From assembly GCA_004123355.1 (NCBI GenBank), contig SCHM01000008.1, forward strand, positions 491,501-555,500: a stretch of DNA of 64,000 bases. The letters run 5' to 3'. This DNA comes from Amphirosellinia nigrospora. Taxonomy: Eukaryota; Ascomycota; Sordariomycetes; Xylariales; Xylariaceae. Position 1 is the stretch's first letter, and each line of letters starts with the position of its first letter. Position numbers and translations under genes: made by a program. The notes under the pieces were generated by a model that was not told where the DNA came from, did no database searches, and saw nothing but the letters and a program-made list of their open reading frames with translations. Shown here in pieces: positions 20,716 to 33,300 of this stretch.

Positions 20716-21411
20716 GGTCGGCACCACCATCTATCATCCCAAACTGCAACCCAGATAACTCCGCGAAAAAGAGAGCCACAATCGTGCATTTGGTACCATT
20801 CGATAGCCACTTGAAAGGCGCATCGAACGAGCCCGGGTGCACTAGTATACGACAAATATTCGTTAAGAAAACTGGGTTGCAAGATTGACCTCCTCGCATA
20901 GGGCTGAGACCCCCTAAGGGTGCTAAACTTTGCAAAAAAACCCCCTACACAAATTTCGGTATTGGGTGGTTTTTGGGGTTTAGTGGTCTTGGTGGTGGCT
21001 TAGTGTGTAGGTGGGGGTGGCTTAGTGGGTGCGTCATTTTGTGTGGGAGAATGGGGTGGAAATTTTCTCTAAGTCAAATCCTTAATCTCCTCAGAACTCG
21101 CGAAAATGTGGGTTTCGTGAGTCGCATTGACTCATTTGCCACACAAATCTTTTTTCGGAAGTGGCTTAGCTGGACGGGAAACCTCTGCCCCGTGTTTTAG
21201 GGCCAAGTGGGGTCGGTGGGTATATGAAAAGGCCGACCGTCTGGACCGAGTAAATCCGATGGTGGGGCTGCCCCAGTGGGTCTCAGGGCATGCTAAGGCT
21301 ATTTTAAGTGGTTTCTCTTGGTCTGGCCACTAAACCCTGTGTCACTACGGGGCTTACGTACGCTAACTCCTACTGTCTTCTACCGCTATTTCCGTTAAGT
21401 CCGTTTAATTG
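20716..21411. other. No gene seen; G/T-rich from about 20960
   Basis: Contains several short open frames without recognisable motifs. From about 20960 the plus strand is rich in G and T (TTAGTGGT-type words). I see no gene. Confidence 0.4.
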
Positions 21412-21925
21412 AGTCGTGCGCCACGTGCTATAGCCCGCCAGCAGTTGTTGCTAGCATCGGGTTGCACGCTGCTGGGCCTGTAGGCCTAACTATACCTTGT
21501 GAACTTACCTCTGTATGTCCTTGTGCGCCACGTGCTATAGCCCGCCAGCAGTTCTTGCTGGCTTCGGGTTGCGCGCTGCCGGGCCTGTAGGCCTAACTAT
21601 ACCTTGTGAACTTACCTCTGTATGGCTTGTTGTAATAACATGTCCTTGTGCGCTACGTGCTATAGCCCGCTAGCAGTTGTTGCTGGCTTCGGGTTGCACG
21701 CTGCCGGGCCTGTAGGCCTAACTATACCTTGTGAACTTACCTCTGTATGTCCTTGTGCGCCACGTGCTATAGCCCGCCAGCAGTTCTTGCTGGCTTCGGG
21801 TTGCGCGCTGTGGGGTCTGCAGGCCTAACTACACCTTTTCTGGTATGTGCTAGTGCCCGCCAGCAGTCCTTGCTGGCTTCGGGTGGCGCGCCATTAGGCC
21901 TGTAGGCCTAACTATACCCTTGCCA
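21412..21925 (+). repeat. Tandem array of about 107-bp units with a stem-loop in each
   Basis: GCGCCACGTGCTATAGCCCG recurs at about 21418, 21525, 21650 and 21758, and a shorter form near 21845. The third interval is 18 bp longer because of an insertion. Each unit has the stem GCCAGCA/TGCTGGC around a short loop and ends near CCTGTAGGCCTAACTATACC. Confidence 0.9.
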
Positions 21926-22083
21926 AGGGTGTTTTCATTAATTATGAACGAGAATAAAATATTGCGGGTAACAAATGCGGTGCTAAAACTTAAATTGGGT
22001 TAAAGATGGCTAGCACTTGGCTTGTACGGCGGGTGTCGTACCGCCTTGGCCGGGATGAGGGGGCTGCCGCTTTTCTCCTAAGC
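21918..22083 (+). repeat. Direct repeat A, copy 1
   Basis: TTGCCAAGGGTGTTTTCATT through the GCTGCCGCTTTT segment, repeated at 22316-22485 with about 85-90% identity by eye. Confidence 0.85.
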
Positions 22084-22315
22084 CGCACCGGGGGCTGGTG
22101 GGCTACTGGGGCTAGTGGGCTTTCTGGGGGTACTGTCCGGCTCTCTGCTTCGGTATGGCCAGGGCTATCTAAGCTATTATAGCTTTTTGTCTTGTGGTTG
22201 AACGTTAGTATGCCATTGGCTACTGTACATTATATAGGGACATTCGGGGGCATGAGTATTCTATAGTGAGAGGTGATGCTTGATAATCTATCGAATATTA
22301 ACTAATGCGATAGCA

Positions 22316-22485
22316 CTTGCCAAGGGTGTTTTCATTGATCACGGATGAGAATGATATATTGCGGGTAATAAATACGGTGCTAAAACTTAATTTGGGTTTA
22401 AAGACGGCTAGCACTCGGCTTGTACGGCGGGCGTCCTACCGCTATGGCCGGGGTGAGGGGCTGCCGCTTTTTTTCCCGAGCCGTA
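22316..22485 (+). repeat. Direct repeat A, copy 2
   Basis: Second copy of the block at 21918-22083. Most differences are transitions. Confidence 0.85.
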
Positions 22486-23444
22486 TCTCTAGGTGTGATC
22501 TGGGCCTTTGTAAACGCCTCGTTGCGGCACCTAGGTCTCTTTGTTCCTTAAATTTGTAGTTACCTGTTGGTCCTGCCCACCTTCTCGCAGGCGAATTTCG
22601 GCGCACTCGTTGCTGGTCCGGCTTAGCAGGTAACGCCCCCCCTTAGCCGCGCTCTAGGGCCAATTCCCTATAGCTGCCATCTAAGAAGAGTCGTTTGCTT
22701 CAGGGCGAACGGTTAGTTGGTGGGTACTAGTGTTGTTGTGAATGGGGAGGAAGATTGAGGTGTAGAGTACCAAAAACTTTTTCTCTACCGGTCTTGAACT
22801 GCTTCGGCGGGAAGGGCCGGACTCTCAAGGGGCTATTTTCTAGCTATCACGTAAATCTTTTTCGTCAAAGTTGTAAACGGCATAAGAATTAGCTTGGCCT
22901 GACGCCTGGCTGACGTGAGCAATCATTGAAGCTGGGGACCCTGTTATAGACTTGAGCGGGGGGTTACCGTAAAGCTTTCCGGCTCCGTTCCGGTTAAAGT
23001 TGGCTTAACTTTCCTGCGGGGATGGTCGTTGGGTTCATTGCTTTCCGACGCGGGTCGCCGGTGGTAAAGAACCCTTAATCATACAGTGAAACTATTGCAA
23101 AATGTACTAATACAATAAGAGGCTACGTAACTATATCGTGGTATATGGGAGGTATAAAAAAAATCCTACCCCTCCCCTCCCTCCCTCCCCCCTTTTCTCC
23201 CCCTTTTAAAAGCGTTTTTACCTTCTGTTTTTAAAGCCGGCCCAACCGCCCTCACCAAAAAAAGAATTTTACCTAGAATTCTTTTCTACTAGGGGTTAGA
23301 TAGATTATATTGAATTAGGACAATTGAAAGGATAAATACAAGTCAGGGCAAGGGCTACCCTGTAAACGGTGCTCGAGATTTGCTATAGGGTAGGTGCTAC
23401 AGGGTAGGCGTGGCCAAGTCAGCCTAGCCAGTGGACGCTGACCA
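22486..23444. other. No gene seen; polypyrimidine tract inside
   Basis: About 960 bp of mixed, locally GC-rich sequence without a recognisable gene or RNA. A C/T-rich run at about 23167-23208 (CCCTCCCTCCC-type) could form unusual DNA structure. The segment at 23355-23410 shares ACCCTGTAAA/ACAGGGTA words with the 20-kb array. Confidence 0.35.
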
Positions 23445-23602
23445 TGTTGTGATTATGAGTATTGACGAGTAAGTCATGGTATGGTTAAGTAAAAGGAACA
23501 AGTCTAGGTACAGGGTACTGAGGTGGTACCTCAGTATATATGGTAGATGTGTGTGGGGCGAAGTACCTAGCCACCGGAATTACCAGCCCCCTAATTTCAA
23601 CA
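23445..23602 (-). mobile_element. Second LTR copy, reverse orientation, with a possible primer-binding site
   Basis: Reverse complement of the LTR at 20300-20455, with only a few differences. No 5-bp target duplication is visible. On the minus strand the LTR end is followed at once by TGGTCAGCGTCCAC; a TGG start right after a 5' LTR is what a tRNA primer-binding site looks like. It may therefore be a 5' LTR with a piece of internal region (23444 downwards), the rest being lost. Confidence 0.75.
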
Positions 23603-23699
23603 ATAAACCATAACCAACTCTTCCACACGGTATATTCAAGCAAAGATATAGCGATAGTATCAATGTATATATAAATAGGGACATAAGCCCGAAGGCAGA

Positions 23700-24430
23700 A
23701 AACAATAGTGAACGAGGACTATATCTACGTGCTCGAATTCAAATGGGAAAGGTACCACGCATACATTATCAACGTCTACCAGACTCCAGCGGAAGGATCT
23801 ACATTGACGACTTCCTAGCATGCATCCCAAAAGGCACCACAATACTAGTCGTAGAGGACTTCAACGCCCACCACTCCAAATGGTCGCCAGCCGGGATCGG
23901 AATCAACAATAGTCTCTACATTTTCAAAAGATTTCACCACGCCAATCATAAGCTCGGCGATCTCTCGGCGAAAGGAGGCAGAATAGATAGTAGTAGTTGC
24001 GGACTTGGCAGGTTGCGCGTCGTCGTACCTCCCTGTCTCTCAGTTCATGGCCCAGAAGTGCGCAGCCCACGCGAATATCGCCTTTAAATCGGCGGCGTCA
24101 CCCAACATACACGGAGTTATCTAGTAAGTAGCGACATACATAAGCTTGCGAATAACCACCGATTGTAGGACGATCCAAAATAAACTCACAGGCTCGCAAG
24201 TCTCCTTACGCTTAACACATTGGTCGCACCTGTGGTGGTGGCCCCACCAGAAAAGATGTTCGCGACTCGGAGGGGGCCGCTTCCTATTCGGCCTCGCCCC
24301 CCGCGGCGATACTCAATGGTCTACGTTCGCAGACAGTAAAGACAAAAATCCTTACCGGCCGAGACCAGAGTATACACTGGCATTGTCGAAGACAAAAGGA
24401 GGCGAGAGGAAGGTAATGCGCGACGTTTGA
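23700..24430 (+). pseudogene. LINE endonuclease fragment
   Basis: The pieces EDYIYVLEFKWERYHAYII and INVYQTPAEG (about 23715-23790) and TTILVVEDFNAHHSKWSPA (about 23840-23895) match the exonuclease-endonuclease-phosphatase domain of LINEs; the DFN-H-W core is intact. They lie in different frames, and no reverse transcriptase follows, so this is an isolated fragment of a LINE different from the one at 12.6 kb. In an active element this domain nicks the target DNA. Confidence 0.65.
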
Positions 24431-24602
24431 TTAAAAAATTCAAAAATCTGGTGATTAGGGCGGGGGCTGTAGGCAGCGTAAAGCAGGGATAATTTATGTC
24501 GATGCTAAAACTTTTGTTTTAATAGTTAACAAAAAGATTCTTTTTAACCTTATAAAGAATCTTTATACAAGTGTTCAAAGGACCGATAATAAGTTAAAAA
24601 AT

Positions 24603-24772
24603 AAGATACTTCATGTTTGCTAGTTTTATTTTAAGCGCTGTAGGGAGAAAAATTTTTTTTTAAGATACTTCATGTTTGCTAGTTTCATTTTAAGCGCTGT
24701 AGGGAGAAAAAAAATTTTTAAAGATACTTCATGTTTGCTAGTTTCATTTAAGCGCCGGACTTTTGTCAGGAA
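24603..24772 (+). repeat. Three tandem copies of a 60-bp AT-rich unit
   Basis: AAGATACTTCATGTTTGCTA starts at 24603, 24662 and 24721. The second unit follows the first with a variable run of A and T between them. Non-coding. Confidence 0.9.
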
Positions 24773-24993
24773 TATTGGGTTTAACTGGCTGCAGTACCAG
24801 CCTATACATACATACTACTCCGCCCATCTTCCAGTCTAGATTCTTCCCTCCTTCAAGCTTTAGTCTTGTACTATTGTTGTACCTGACCTAGATGCCAGTC
24901 CCTCTCGTGACAACTTTGTACAAAAGCACAAGGCATTAATTATACCTTTTAACTCTGTTACCCAACTATTTTCCCTTGTCTACAACTGACATT

Positions 24994-27741
24994 ATGACGG
25001 CAAATATTGAGAATGCCTCTCTAGTCAACTTTCATCAAAGCTTAAGCCTGCCGCACCCGCCGACTGGCTGCCACTTTCACGCGCCCGGAGCACGTTGAGC
25101 CAGAAAAGCCTCCGACGAGGCAATATCCAGGCCTTACAACATCGCGACTGGTTCATGCGTTCGCATCAACTATTGCCACCAGGATAGCGTACAAAGTAAG
25201 ATGGTAGGGAAGTTCTATCTTTTTTGCGGGACTTCATACCTCAGGGCTTACAAGGAAGTTTTGGGCATATATATGGCAATCAAGTAATGACTCAGCTTTT
25301 ATGCCATGCGAACGAAAGCACAGTCTCTCGTCACCGGGTAACGAAGTACGCCGAGGCAGCTTTTAGCGAGCTTGAACGTTGGATGGACAAGAGCAAGAAC
25401 AAGACTTGGCGGAGGCACGCGATGCTTCGGAGAAGAACAGGTCGGCTAGGAAGAAGCCTACCGGAAGGCGCCGGGCCTACACTCCCCAGCGGCTCTTATG
25501 GCTGTTCTGATTATTGGTCACCCTGACCCGACCGCGAAGTTTCGTTCGTGGATTGGGCGCCTTGAGGTTGATTGGATGATTCGGCCGCGGGGTGACCTAG
25601 ACGTCCGCCAGGGGTTCTGGAAAGGCGTTAATAGTGACAACCTGTCTACTATTTTCATACACGGCAAGGAAGACGAAGAAATCCGGAAGGCTAAGGTTGC
25701 GCTACTTGCGGACTACAACCAGCTTTTCGGCAGGGACTTTCTACGCTGCAGACGAGATATCCGGCCATATCTGCTGAAACCCTGTCCGGGCAGATCATCC
25801 CTCTGACCGAAGAGCCATTATACAGAGGACGAAGACGAGGGGGGTTTCGACAACGTGCCAAACGCCTATGAGACCTCTGACAAGGTATCGTACGCTTATC
25901 CGAGCTTTGGGAACAGTGCAGCCGATGTGCCGGTGATACAAGACGCCGAAAAAACGCCCATTACAACAGAACTAGTACTTCAGTTCCGGGAATGCCTTAC
26001 AGGGGAGGTCGCCTCTCAGGGCGCGGAGGCCTGGCTGATCGGTCAGCTTCAGAAGGCCAACCCTCTACTACGGACCTGGTGTGCCTACTGGGAAAACCGA
26101 ATCGATTTAGTTACGAGCTATCAAGATCAAATGATAATACGGTCTTTGTTCAACAAGAGCCTCCGCAGCCTTCGTCAGTTACATGCAAGCCGCCAAGATT
26201 GGATGGACGGATATATGGTAGTCGAGATCGCGGAAGATAACACATGGGGAGAGAACAGGATGTTTCGGAGGCGCAATCGGTTCTTGTCACTCCCCAATTC
26301 GCCCCATGCGCTAAAGCTAATCGAAAGCTCAAAACTTATTGGGAAAGTGTCGCCGATCTACGAACGTTGCCGAAGAAGCTTTATCGAAACAGTTACTTAT
26401 TTTAGGCGCTTCTATGCAAGAAGTCGGTTTTTTAATTATTGGAAAACGTTGCTTGCTGAGGCTTTATATACTTCGACGATCATCCAAGGCTATTATGCTA
26501 CGGTAAACCAAGATAAAGTTCAATCTTGGCCCAACAAACATCAACAAACCAAGCTTTTTGATAAAGAAACTATCGACATGCTAAAGCTCACTGCTTGGCA
26601 GGTCCGCGCCCTATTGGTCCCAGGGTCTTTCCCTCAGGTTCTAACGGAATGGCAAAAGTCCGTATTTCTTCAGAATATAGGCCCGGAATCAGAGTCATCA
26701 GACGTAGCTAGTTTGAATGAACTAATACTACCAGCAGCTATTCTAAACGCTTCGGCATACCTAATGCTATTGAGGCCGAGCATAGCAGCCTCCATAAACT
26801 GCTAGGAGAACTTGAGCCGGTTAAAGTTGCGACCTCCTCACATCAACCAATCTAGTATCAACATCAGTTAAGCTAGTTGAGGCTGAGACCTCTTCGGCTG
26901 TACCTAATCCAGCATCGGCATCAGTTCTATTCTCACCCGCGGAAGCAATACTACGGCCCGGTGCAAGAGCATTATCGGTACCAAAATCAGTATCGGTATC
27001 TCAGAGCACTACGCCCAGCTTTGAAACGACGCAAGAAAGGGGGCCTAAAGATAAGGTAAATCGGTTTGCAGGGAAATCATACCACTCTACTAAACGGGCC
27101 GGCAGCCCATTAACCGGGGGCGACCGAAGGTTTCTAGGCTTAATACTTGGGACAAGGTTACTGAAGAAATCCAAACCTTCAGGCTAGATGCGAAGCTCGA
27201 GATAGACCAACTTAAAGAAGGAGTAAAAGATGCCGGTAAAGTTACTCATAGGTTAGAGGAAGAGGTAGAAAGCTAAAACAATCCAGCAAACAGTGGCAAG
27301 ATTCCCAAGCACAGCTAACAGAACAACTATTGAGGCAAAAAGACGACACACTTGCACTATCAAACGTCTTCTGGAGGAGCACATAGCGGAGGTAGCCCTA
27401 GGCACTAGAGATATCTTGCACGATGCGATCCAGACACAAACGGACCAAATCTTGGCGACTGTTAGCCCTCCCAAACTAAGCCGTTGCCGGGCCAAGACGG
27501 CTATCTCGCGCAGTGCATCGCACCACCCGGCTATGGCTATGGACAACGCAAATACGAGTCGATGCTCCTAAGGGCAGCTTGGCTCTACATTCATATGCTA
27601 GGGGATCCCGATCAGGGAGTAACAGAGGATGAAGGCGCGTTGGCGGACGTTTTAGCAACGTTTCCCCAAGCAGACGAAGATCATATCATCGTCGCATTAG
27701 ATCATGTACATATGCAAGCATATGGCAAGTTGTTTAGTTAG
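24994..27741 (+). pseudogene. Long broken gene of unknown function
   Basis: Coding-like sequence in shifting frames from an ATG at 24994 (MTANIENASLVNFHQSL) to a stop at 27741. The longest intact piece is 25855-26805 (about 316 residues, no ATG at its start; rich in Trp, Arg and helical segments such as LRTWCAYWENRIDL). Others are 25224-25526, 25498-25806 and 27484-27741 (DGYLAQCIAPPGYGYG...). A Ser/Pro-rich segment (about 26880-27060) and heptad-like helices (EIQTFRLDAKLEIDQLKEG, about 27155; LTEQLLRQKDDTLAL, about 27307) point to a coiled coil near the C-terminus. At least five frame changes or stops interrupt it. I recognise no domain. It may be an unclassified structural gene of a mobile element or an ordinary gene that died. 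Confidence 0.45.
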
Positions 27742-27796
27742 GTTGTATTAGATTGATTAAACGACCGACCAGTAGTAACGGTTGCCTAGTTTATTA

Positions 27797-27855
27797 TTTG
27801 TTGTTTGTTGTTTGTTGTTTGTTGTTTGTTGTTTGTTGTTTGTTGTTTGTTGTTT
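27797..27855 (+). repeat. (TTGTTTG)n microsatellite
   Basis: About eight copies of a 7-bp unit right at the left edge of the large AT-rich tract. Confidence 0.95.
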
Positions 27856-29619
27856 ATGGTAGCTTAAAAGGGATAAAAGCATATAGATTAAAATTATTCG
27901 CACTGTATGAAAGTTGAAAATAAAAGATACTTCAGAAAAATAAGATTTTAGCATAAAACCAATATTACTTAATAAAGTAAAGTCAGAAATAATAATAAAA
28001 AAAATATAATTTTTTAGCATTATTTTTAAACAGAATATTATAAGCTTTTAAATTATTATAATACGCTTTTAAACTAATAGCTTATAAAATAATTAATAAA
28101 AGTTATATTTTAAAAATATAATTTACTAAAAATTTATTTTTAAAAAGCTATATATTAGTAAATAATACTATATTTAGATTTTTTAAGTTCGTAAAAACTT
28201 TATTTATAATAAATAATTTTTAACCGGTAAAAAGCTTATTTATAGTAAGCAGTTTTTCGCTAAAAAATTAAAATAAATAACCCGTAAAAATAATACGCTA
28301 ATTATATAATATTTAGCTAGCTATTTTAATAAATATTAATATAAATATTAAGCTAAAATTATTACTAATATTATTAAAATATTATTTTATATAAGTTTAG
28401 CTACATAAATATTTAACTATTAAAATAATAATATTATATAATATTATTTTAAAAATATTAAAATATAACAGCTAGCAAATTAAAATATTTTATTTAAATT
28501 ATTTATTAAACAAACTAAAGTATAAAAAATTAGCTTCGCTAATAATTAGTCGTTAATAAAAAAACTTTATAACGCTATTATTATTAATAAATATATTAGC
28601 TAAAAATAATAATTATATAAATTTAATTATTAAAATAATAATATTATATATATAATTATTATTTTAAAAACGTTAAAATATAATAGCTAGCAAACTAAAG
28701 CATTTTACTTAAATTATTTACTAAACAAACTAAAATATAAAAGATTAGTTTCGCTAATAATTAATCGTTAATAAAAAAACCTCGTAATATTATTACTATT
28801 AGCAAATATACTAGCTAAAAAATAACCAATTAAATAAATATTTAATAAATTAAATAAAAATATAGTAATAATATAACCGTTAAAACTAATATATAAAAGC
28901 TAGCAAATTAAAACATTTAAAATATATTGATTATTAAACAAATTATTTATTTATAAATAAACAAAATTATACTTAAGCTTATAAAGCTAAAGCTTAAGTT
29001 CAAGCTAAGGCTATAACTATAGCTTATATTTAAGCTAATTATTTATTATTAAAAAACCTTAATTTATAACCTTAGCTTCCGCTATACGTACTTTTTTTAC
29101 TTCTTTAAATATATCGTTATTTTAGCTATACTAGTTTTAAATCGAAATCTATAAAAACTATATAATTTTAAAGCTATTTTAGCTAATATAAGTTTTAAAA
29201 CACATTAATCGATTAATTTTTTAAAATAGTAATAAAAACTATTACCAATTTTTAAAGTTATAATTTAATAATACTTTTAATTCCTATTATTACTATATAT
29301 ATAAATAGCTCATTAATATATTATATATAAATAAACTATAGCTAAGCTTATATACTAGCTAGCTAGCGTATTTTTTTAATTTTATAGCTTAAGTAAAACC
29401 ATATTTTAATTATAACTTAAGCAAATTATTTACTATAAACGCACTATAATATCCAAAAATAATTAATAACGCAACGCTAAATATATTTCGTAAAAAAGTT
29501 CGCTTTTATATTAAAAAAGTCTAAAAAGCATATAATACTAACGTAATTAAATCGTAGGTTATAAGTAAAAATTAATTAGTAGCAAAAACAATAATTATAC
29601 TTTTATATATAAATTTCTT

Positions 29620-29624
<5 letters not shown>

Positions 29625-29657
<33 letters not shown>
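29625..29657. repeat. (AT)n microsatellite
   Basis: Uninterrupted AT dinucleotide run within the RIPed tract. Confidence 0.95.
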
Positions 29658-29664
<7 letters not shown>

Positions 29665-30299
29665 TATTATTAAAAATAAATTTTCGAACATAACGTTATA
29701 TATTACTAACTAATATATTATTCTTTAAATGTCCGTTGTTTAATAGCATTTTTATTTCGTTTTAAATAGCTAGCTTAAAATAAAAGAATATATTTTTTAA
29801 ACCGTAGTTTAAACATTAAAGTTTCCTTTATTCTTTGTTTTATTATTGCCGCTTTAAAACACTTTCTATTTTATACTAAGTAGCCAGGCTAAAATAAACA
29901 AAATATACTTTTTAAACAACAAAATAAAAACGCTCTTTAAACACTAAAGTTTTAAACACCAAAGTTCTAAACATTAAAATTTCTTTTATTCTTTATTTTA
30001 TTATCGCCGCTTTAAAGCATTTTTTGTTTTATACTAAATAGCCAAACTAAAATAAAATAAAATATATTTTTTAAATAGCAAAATAAAAAAAGCTATATTA
30101 CATTTAAAGTAAACTTATTTTATTCTTTTTATTTAAACATATATATAAAACAAGCGGTCGGAACCTTATTAATCGAACTATTTTAGCTTTATAATAAACG
30201 TTTTTTATTAGAAATATATATATAAATATGTATATTTAAAAAAAAAACAATTATAAGCTTATTAACAACCGAATTATAGTTTAACTTCGTTATAAGCCT

Positions 30300-30366
30300 T
30301 TTTTTTTTTTTTTTTTATTAATTATTATTATTATTATTATTATTATATTATTATTATTATTATTAT
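30300..30366. repeat. Poly-T followed by (TTA)n microsatellite
   Basis: A T-run and then repeated TTA triplets; another TTA-rich run is at about 30452-30505. Confidence 0.9.
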
Positions 30367-33300
30367 CAATTTATATATTCTTAAACACGTATACACAAAT
30401 AACAAGCGGTAATATAGCATATTAAAACAAAGCTAAGTTTAATCGGGCAATATTTATTATTATTATTATTGTTGCTATTATTATTGTTATTATTATTACT
30501 ATTATAAAAAAAGCATAAATTTTAACGTTAAATAAATAAATTAATAAAATATTTCCGTTTAAACGTTATAAATTAATATTTTAAGTAGTAAAGTTAAAAA
30601 ATAAATAATTAAAACATTACAATAATAAATTAAACTATACGCGCATAAATTAATATAGTTCGTTTAACTTTTTAGTATTAATTATAATAGCTTTTTTATA
30701 TTCTTAACGAAATAAAAAAAATAAAAACCTAAAATATATTTAAACTTTAAAATAAACATATTATATTAACTTTTTATAGTATATAAACTTATTAATTTTA
30801 AAAATATATTTTTTATTTTATTTATAAAGCTATATAAATTATTAGTTAACGTAAAAAAAACAATTAAAACATAAAAATAAAATAATTAAAATATTAAATA
30901 TTTAACTATAGCTCTATATATTTTATAATAATCGTTAAACTAGAACTTTATATAAATAGTTATATAATATATTTACTTTAGTATAAAAAACTTTTTTTTT
31001 TTTTTCTTTATTACTTTTTTTAGTTTTTTCGTTTTTTATATCGCTTTACGTGTTTTTTTATTTTTTTCGTCTTTTATATTACCTTAATATTTTCCTTACT
31101 TTGTTCTTTTTATTTGCTTTATTAGTCCGAATTAAATTAATAACGTATTATTATTTATTAAATAATATATAACTATAGTTCTAGTTTTTATTTAGGTTTT
31201 ATTATAATATTTTTTTAATTTTAGTTTTTTTCGAAAAATTCGTTTATTTTAAATTAATAAAAAAACTATAACTATTAGCGTTAATTTATTTTAAAATATT
31301 ATTATATAAAAGATTTTAATAATTTAATAGCTTATAATATATTATATGTTTAATACGCTTAATAACTATATTGTTTATAATATTAATATAGCTACTAAAA
31401 ATATTAAAAAATATTTTTCGAATATCCGGATATTTATTAAAATATTTATCGAAAGCAATAAAAACTATTAAAATATAATAATATATTATTAATATAATAT
31501 TTATACGAAAACTTTAATAGTATATATATTTTAAAAAGCTAAAAATACGCGGGATAAAAACTATACGCTTAATAAAATAGCTTAATAGTATAATAAAAAC
31601 ACCGTTTAACGTATTAATAATTTATATTGTAAAAAGTTCGTACTAAAAAATAATAAAAAATTTTAAGTACGTATATAAATATTAAATATATATATAAATA
31701 TTAAATATATATTTAAGTTTTAAGTTTACGTTTAAAAATAAATATATATTTAAGCAATAAATAAATATATTTTTAAGTAGTTTTAAATTGCTATAAGATT
31801 TTATATTTATTAACTTAGTTAAAAAAAAGGATAGTAATACTTAAAAACCTAGTTAGTTAAATATTAAATTAAAATTAATAAAATTAAAAAAATATAACAA
31901 ATTAATGTCCGGTCGTCTAGCGTATAAAATAATACTTAATATTTAAAATATTTTATAAAAGTTCTAGAATATAAAACTATAATATATTAAATAAGCTTTT
32001 TTATACGTAGTATTATAGTAATATTATAAAAATAAAACTATATAAATAAAATATTATTATAAGTTTAATAGCTTATATTTTTTTACGGTTTTAATTAAAA
32101 TATAAATAAAATATATTAAAATCTAAAGTTAATATTATATTTTTATAAAAATAAGTTATTTTATTTAAACGTTAAATAAATAATTAATAAAAATAAAATA
32201 CTAAGTAATATTATTATATTAAATTATTAAATATAAATATTTTTATAGTTATATTTTTAGCTATACGTAGAATTTTTAATAGTATTTGCGAAAATAGCAT
32301 TAAAAATAGGATTAGTAAATTAAGTTTATTTTTATATACTAAAAGCTATTAATATTTAATATTTAAACTTTATAGTTATATAATATTTTAAATATATTTT
32401 AAATAAAATATAATAAACTTTTTATTAAAATTAAAATTTACTACTAGGACTTTAAGCACTTAGCTGCTTATAATAATAAATAGCCGCTTAAACAGCTTTA
32501 GTTATTTTGCTAGCTAGTATTTTAGCTTATTTATATTATTATTTAATTTTAAGATTATATTGGCCTTAAGCAGTATTTAGAAAAATTATTAGCTTAAACG
32601 TTATTAATTTATAAAAATTATACCGATATATAATACGTTTTTATTAAAAAAATACTTAAGCTAGCAAAAAAACATTATATAGTTTTTAAATAGCAAAAAA
32701 AAAAGCTTCAAAAAATATATCGCTAGATTAATAGCGTTTTAAAAGGTAAAAATAACATATTCTAGCATATATATTATTTAACTTAAAAATTAATAAGCGC
32801 TAAAACTAAAAATAATTATTACGTTATTAAATTTTAAATTTATTTGCTAATAAACTTAGATCGTTCGGTAAATAAATTATGCTTTATATTATATAAAATA
32901 AGATTTTTTTAATCGTATAATAATAAATATATTTTTTTAATAACTATATTATTATAATAGCTTAATAATAGTATAGTTTAATAAATAGCTACGGACGGGC
33001 GTAAAATTTAATTTTATTAAAATTAAATTTTATTAACGCTATAATAGCTTTTATTAATATTATAACTTTTTATATATAAATTTTAATTATATTGTTTTTA
33101 AGCTAATTTTATATAATTATAATTATTAGGACTATTAAAAAAAAGCATACTTTTATATAGCTAAAGATAAATAGTCCCGCTAAAATATAGTTTTTATAGT
33201 TTTTTTTATTTAATATAAATAAATAAAATATTATAGTAATAGCTTTTTTAATAAGCCGGCGTATTTAATTTAATATAGTACGCTTTTTTTTATATTTAAA

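Noticed and set aside
20900-23150. Possible rDNA intergenic spacer
   Set aside because: It has spacer-like tandem repeats, but I see no rRNA sequence attached to it and cannot compare it with the genomic spacer.
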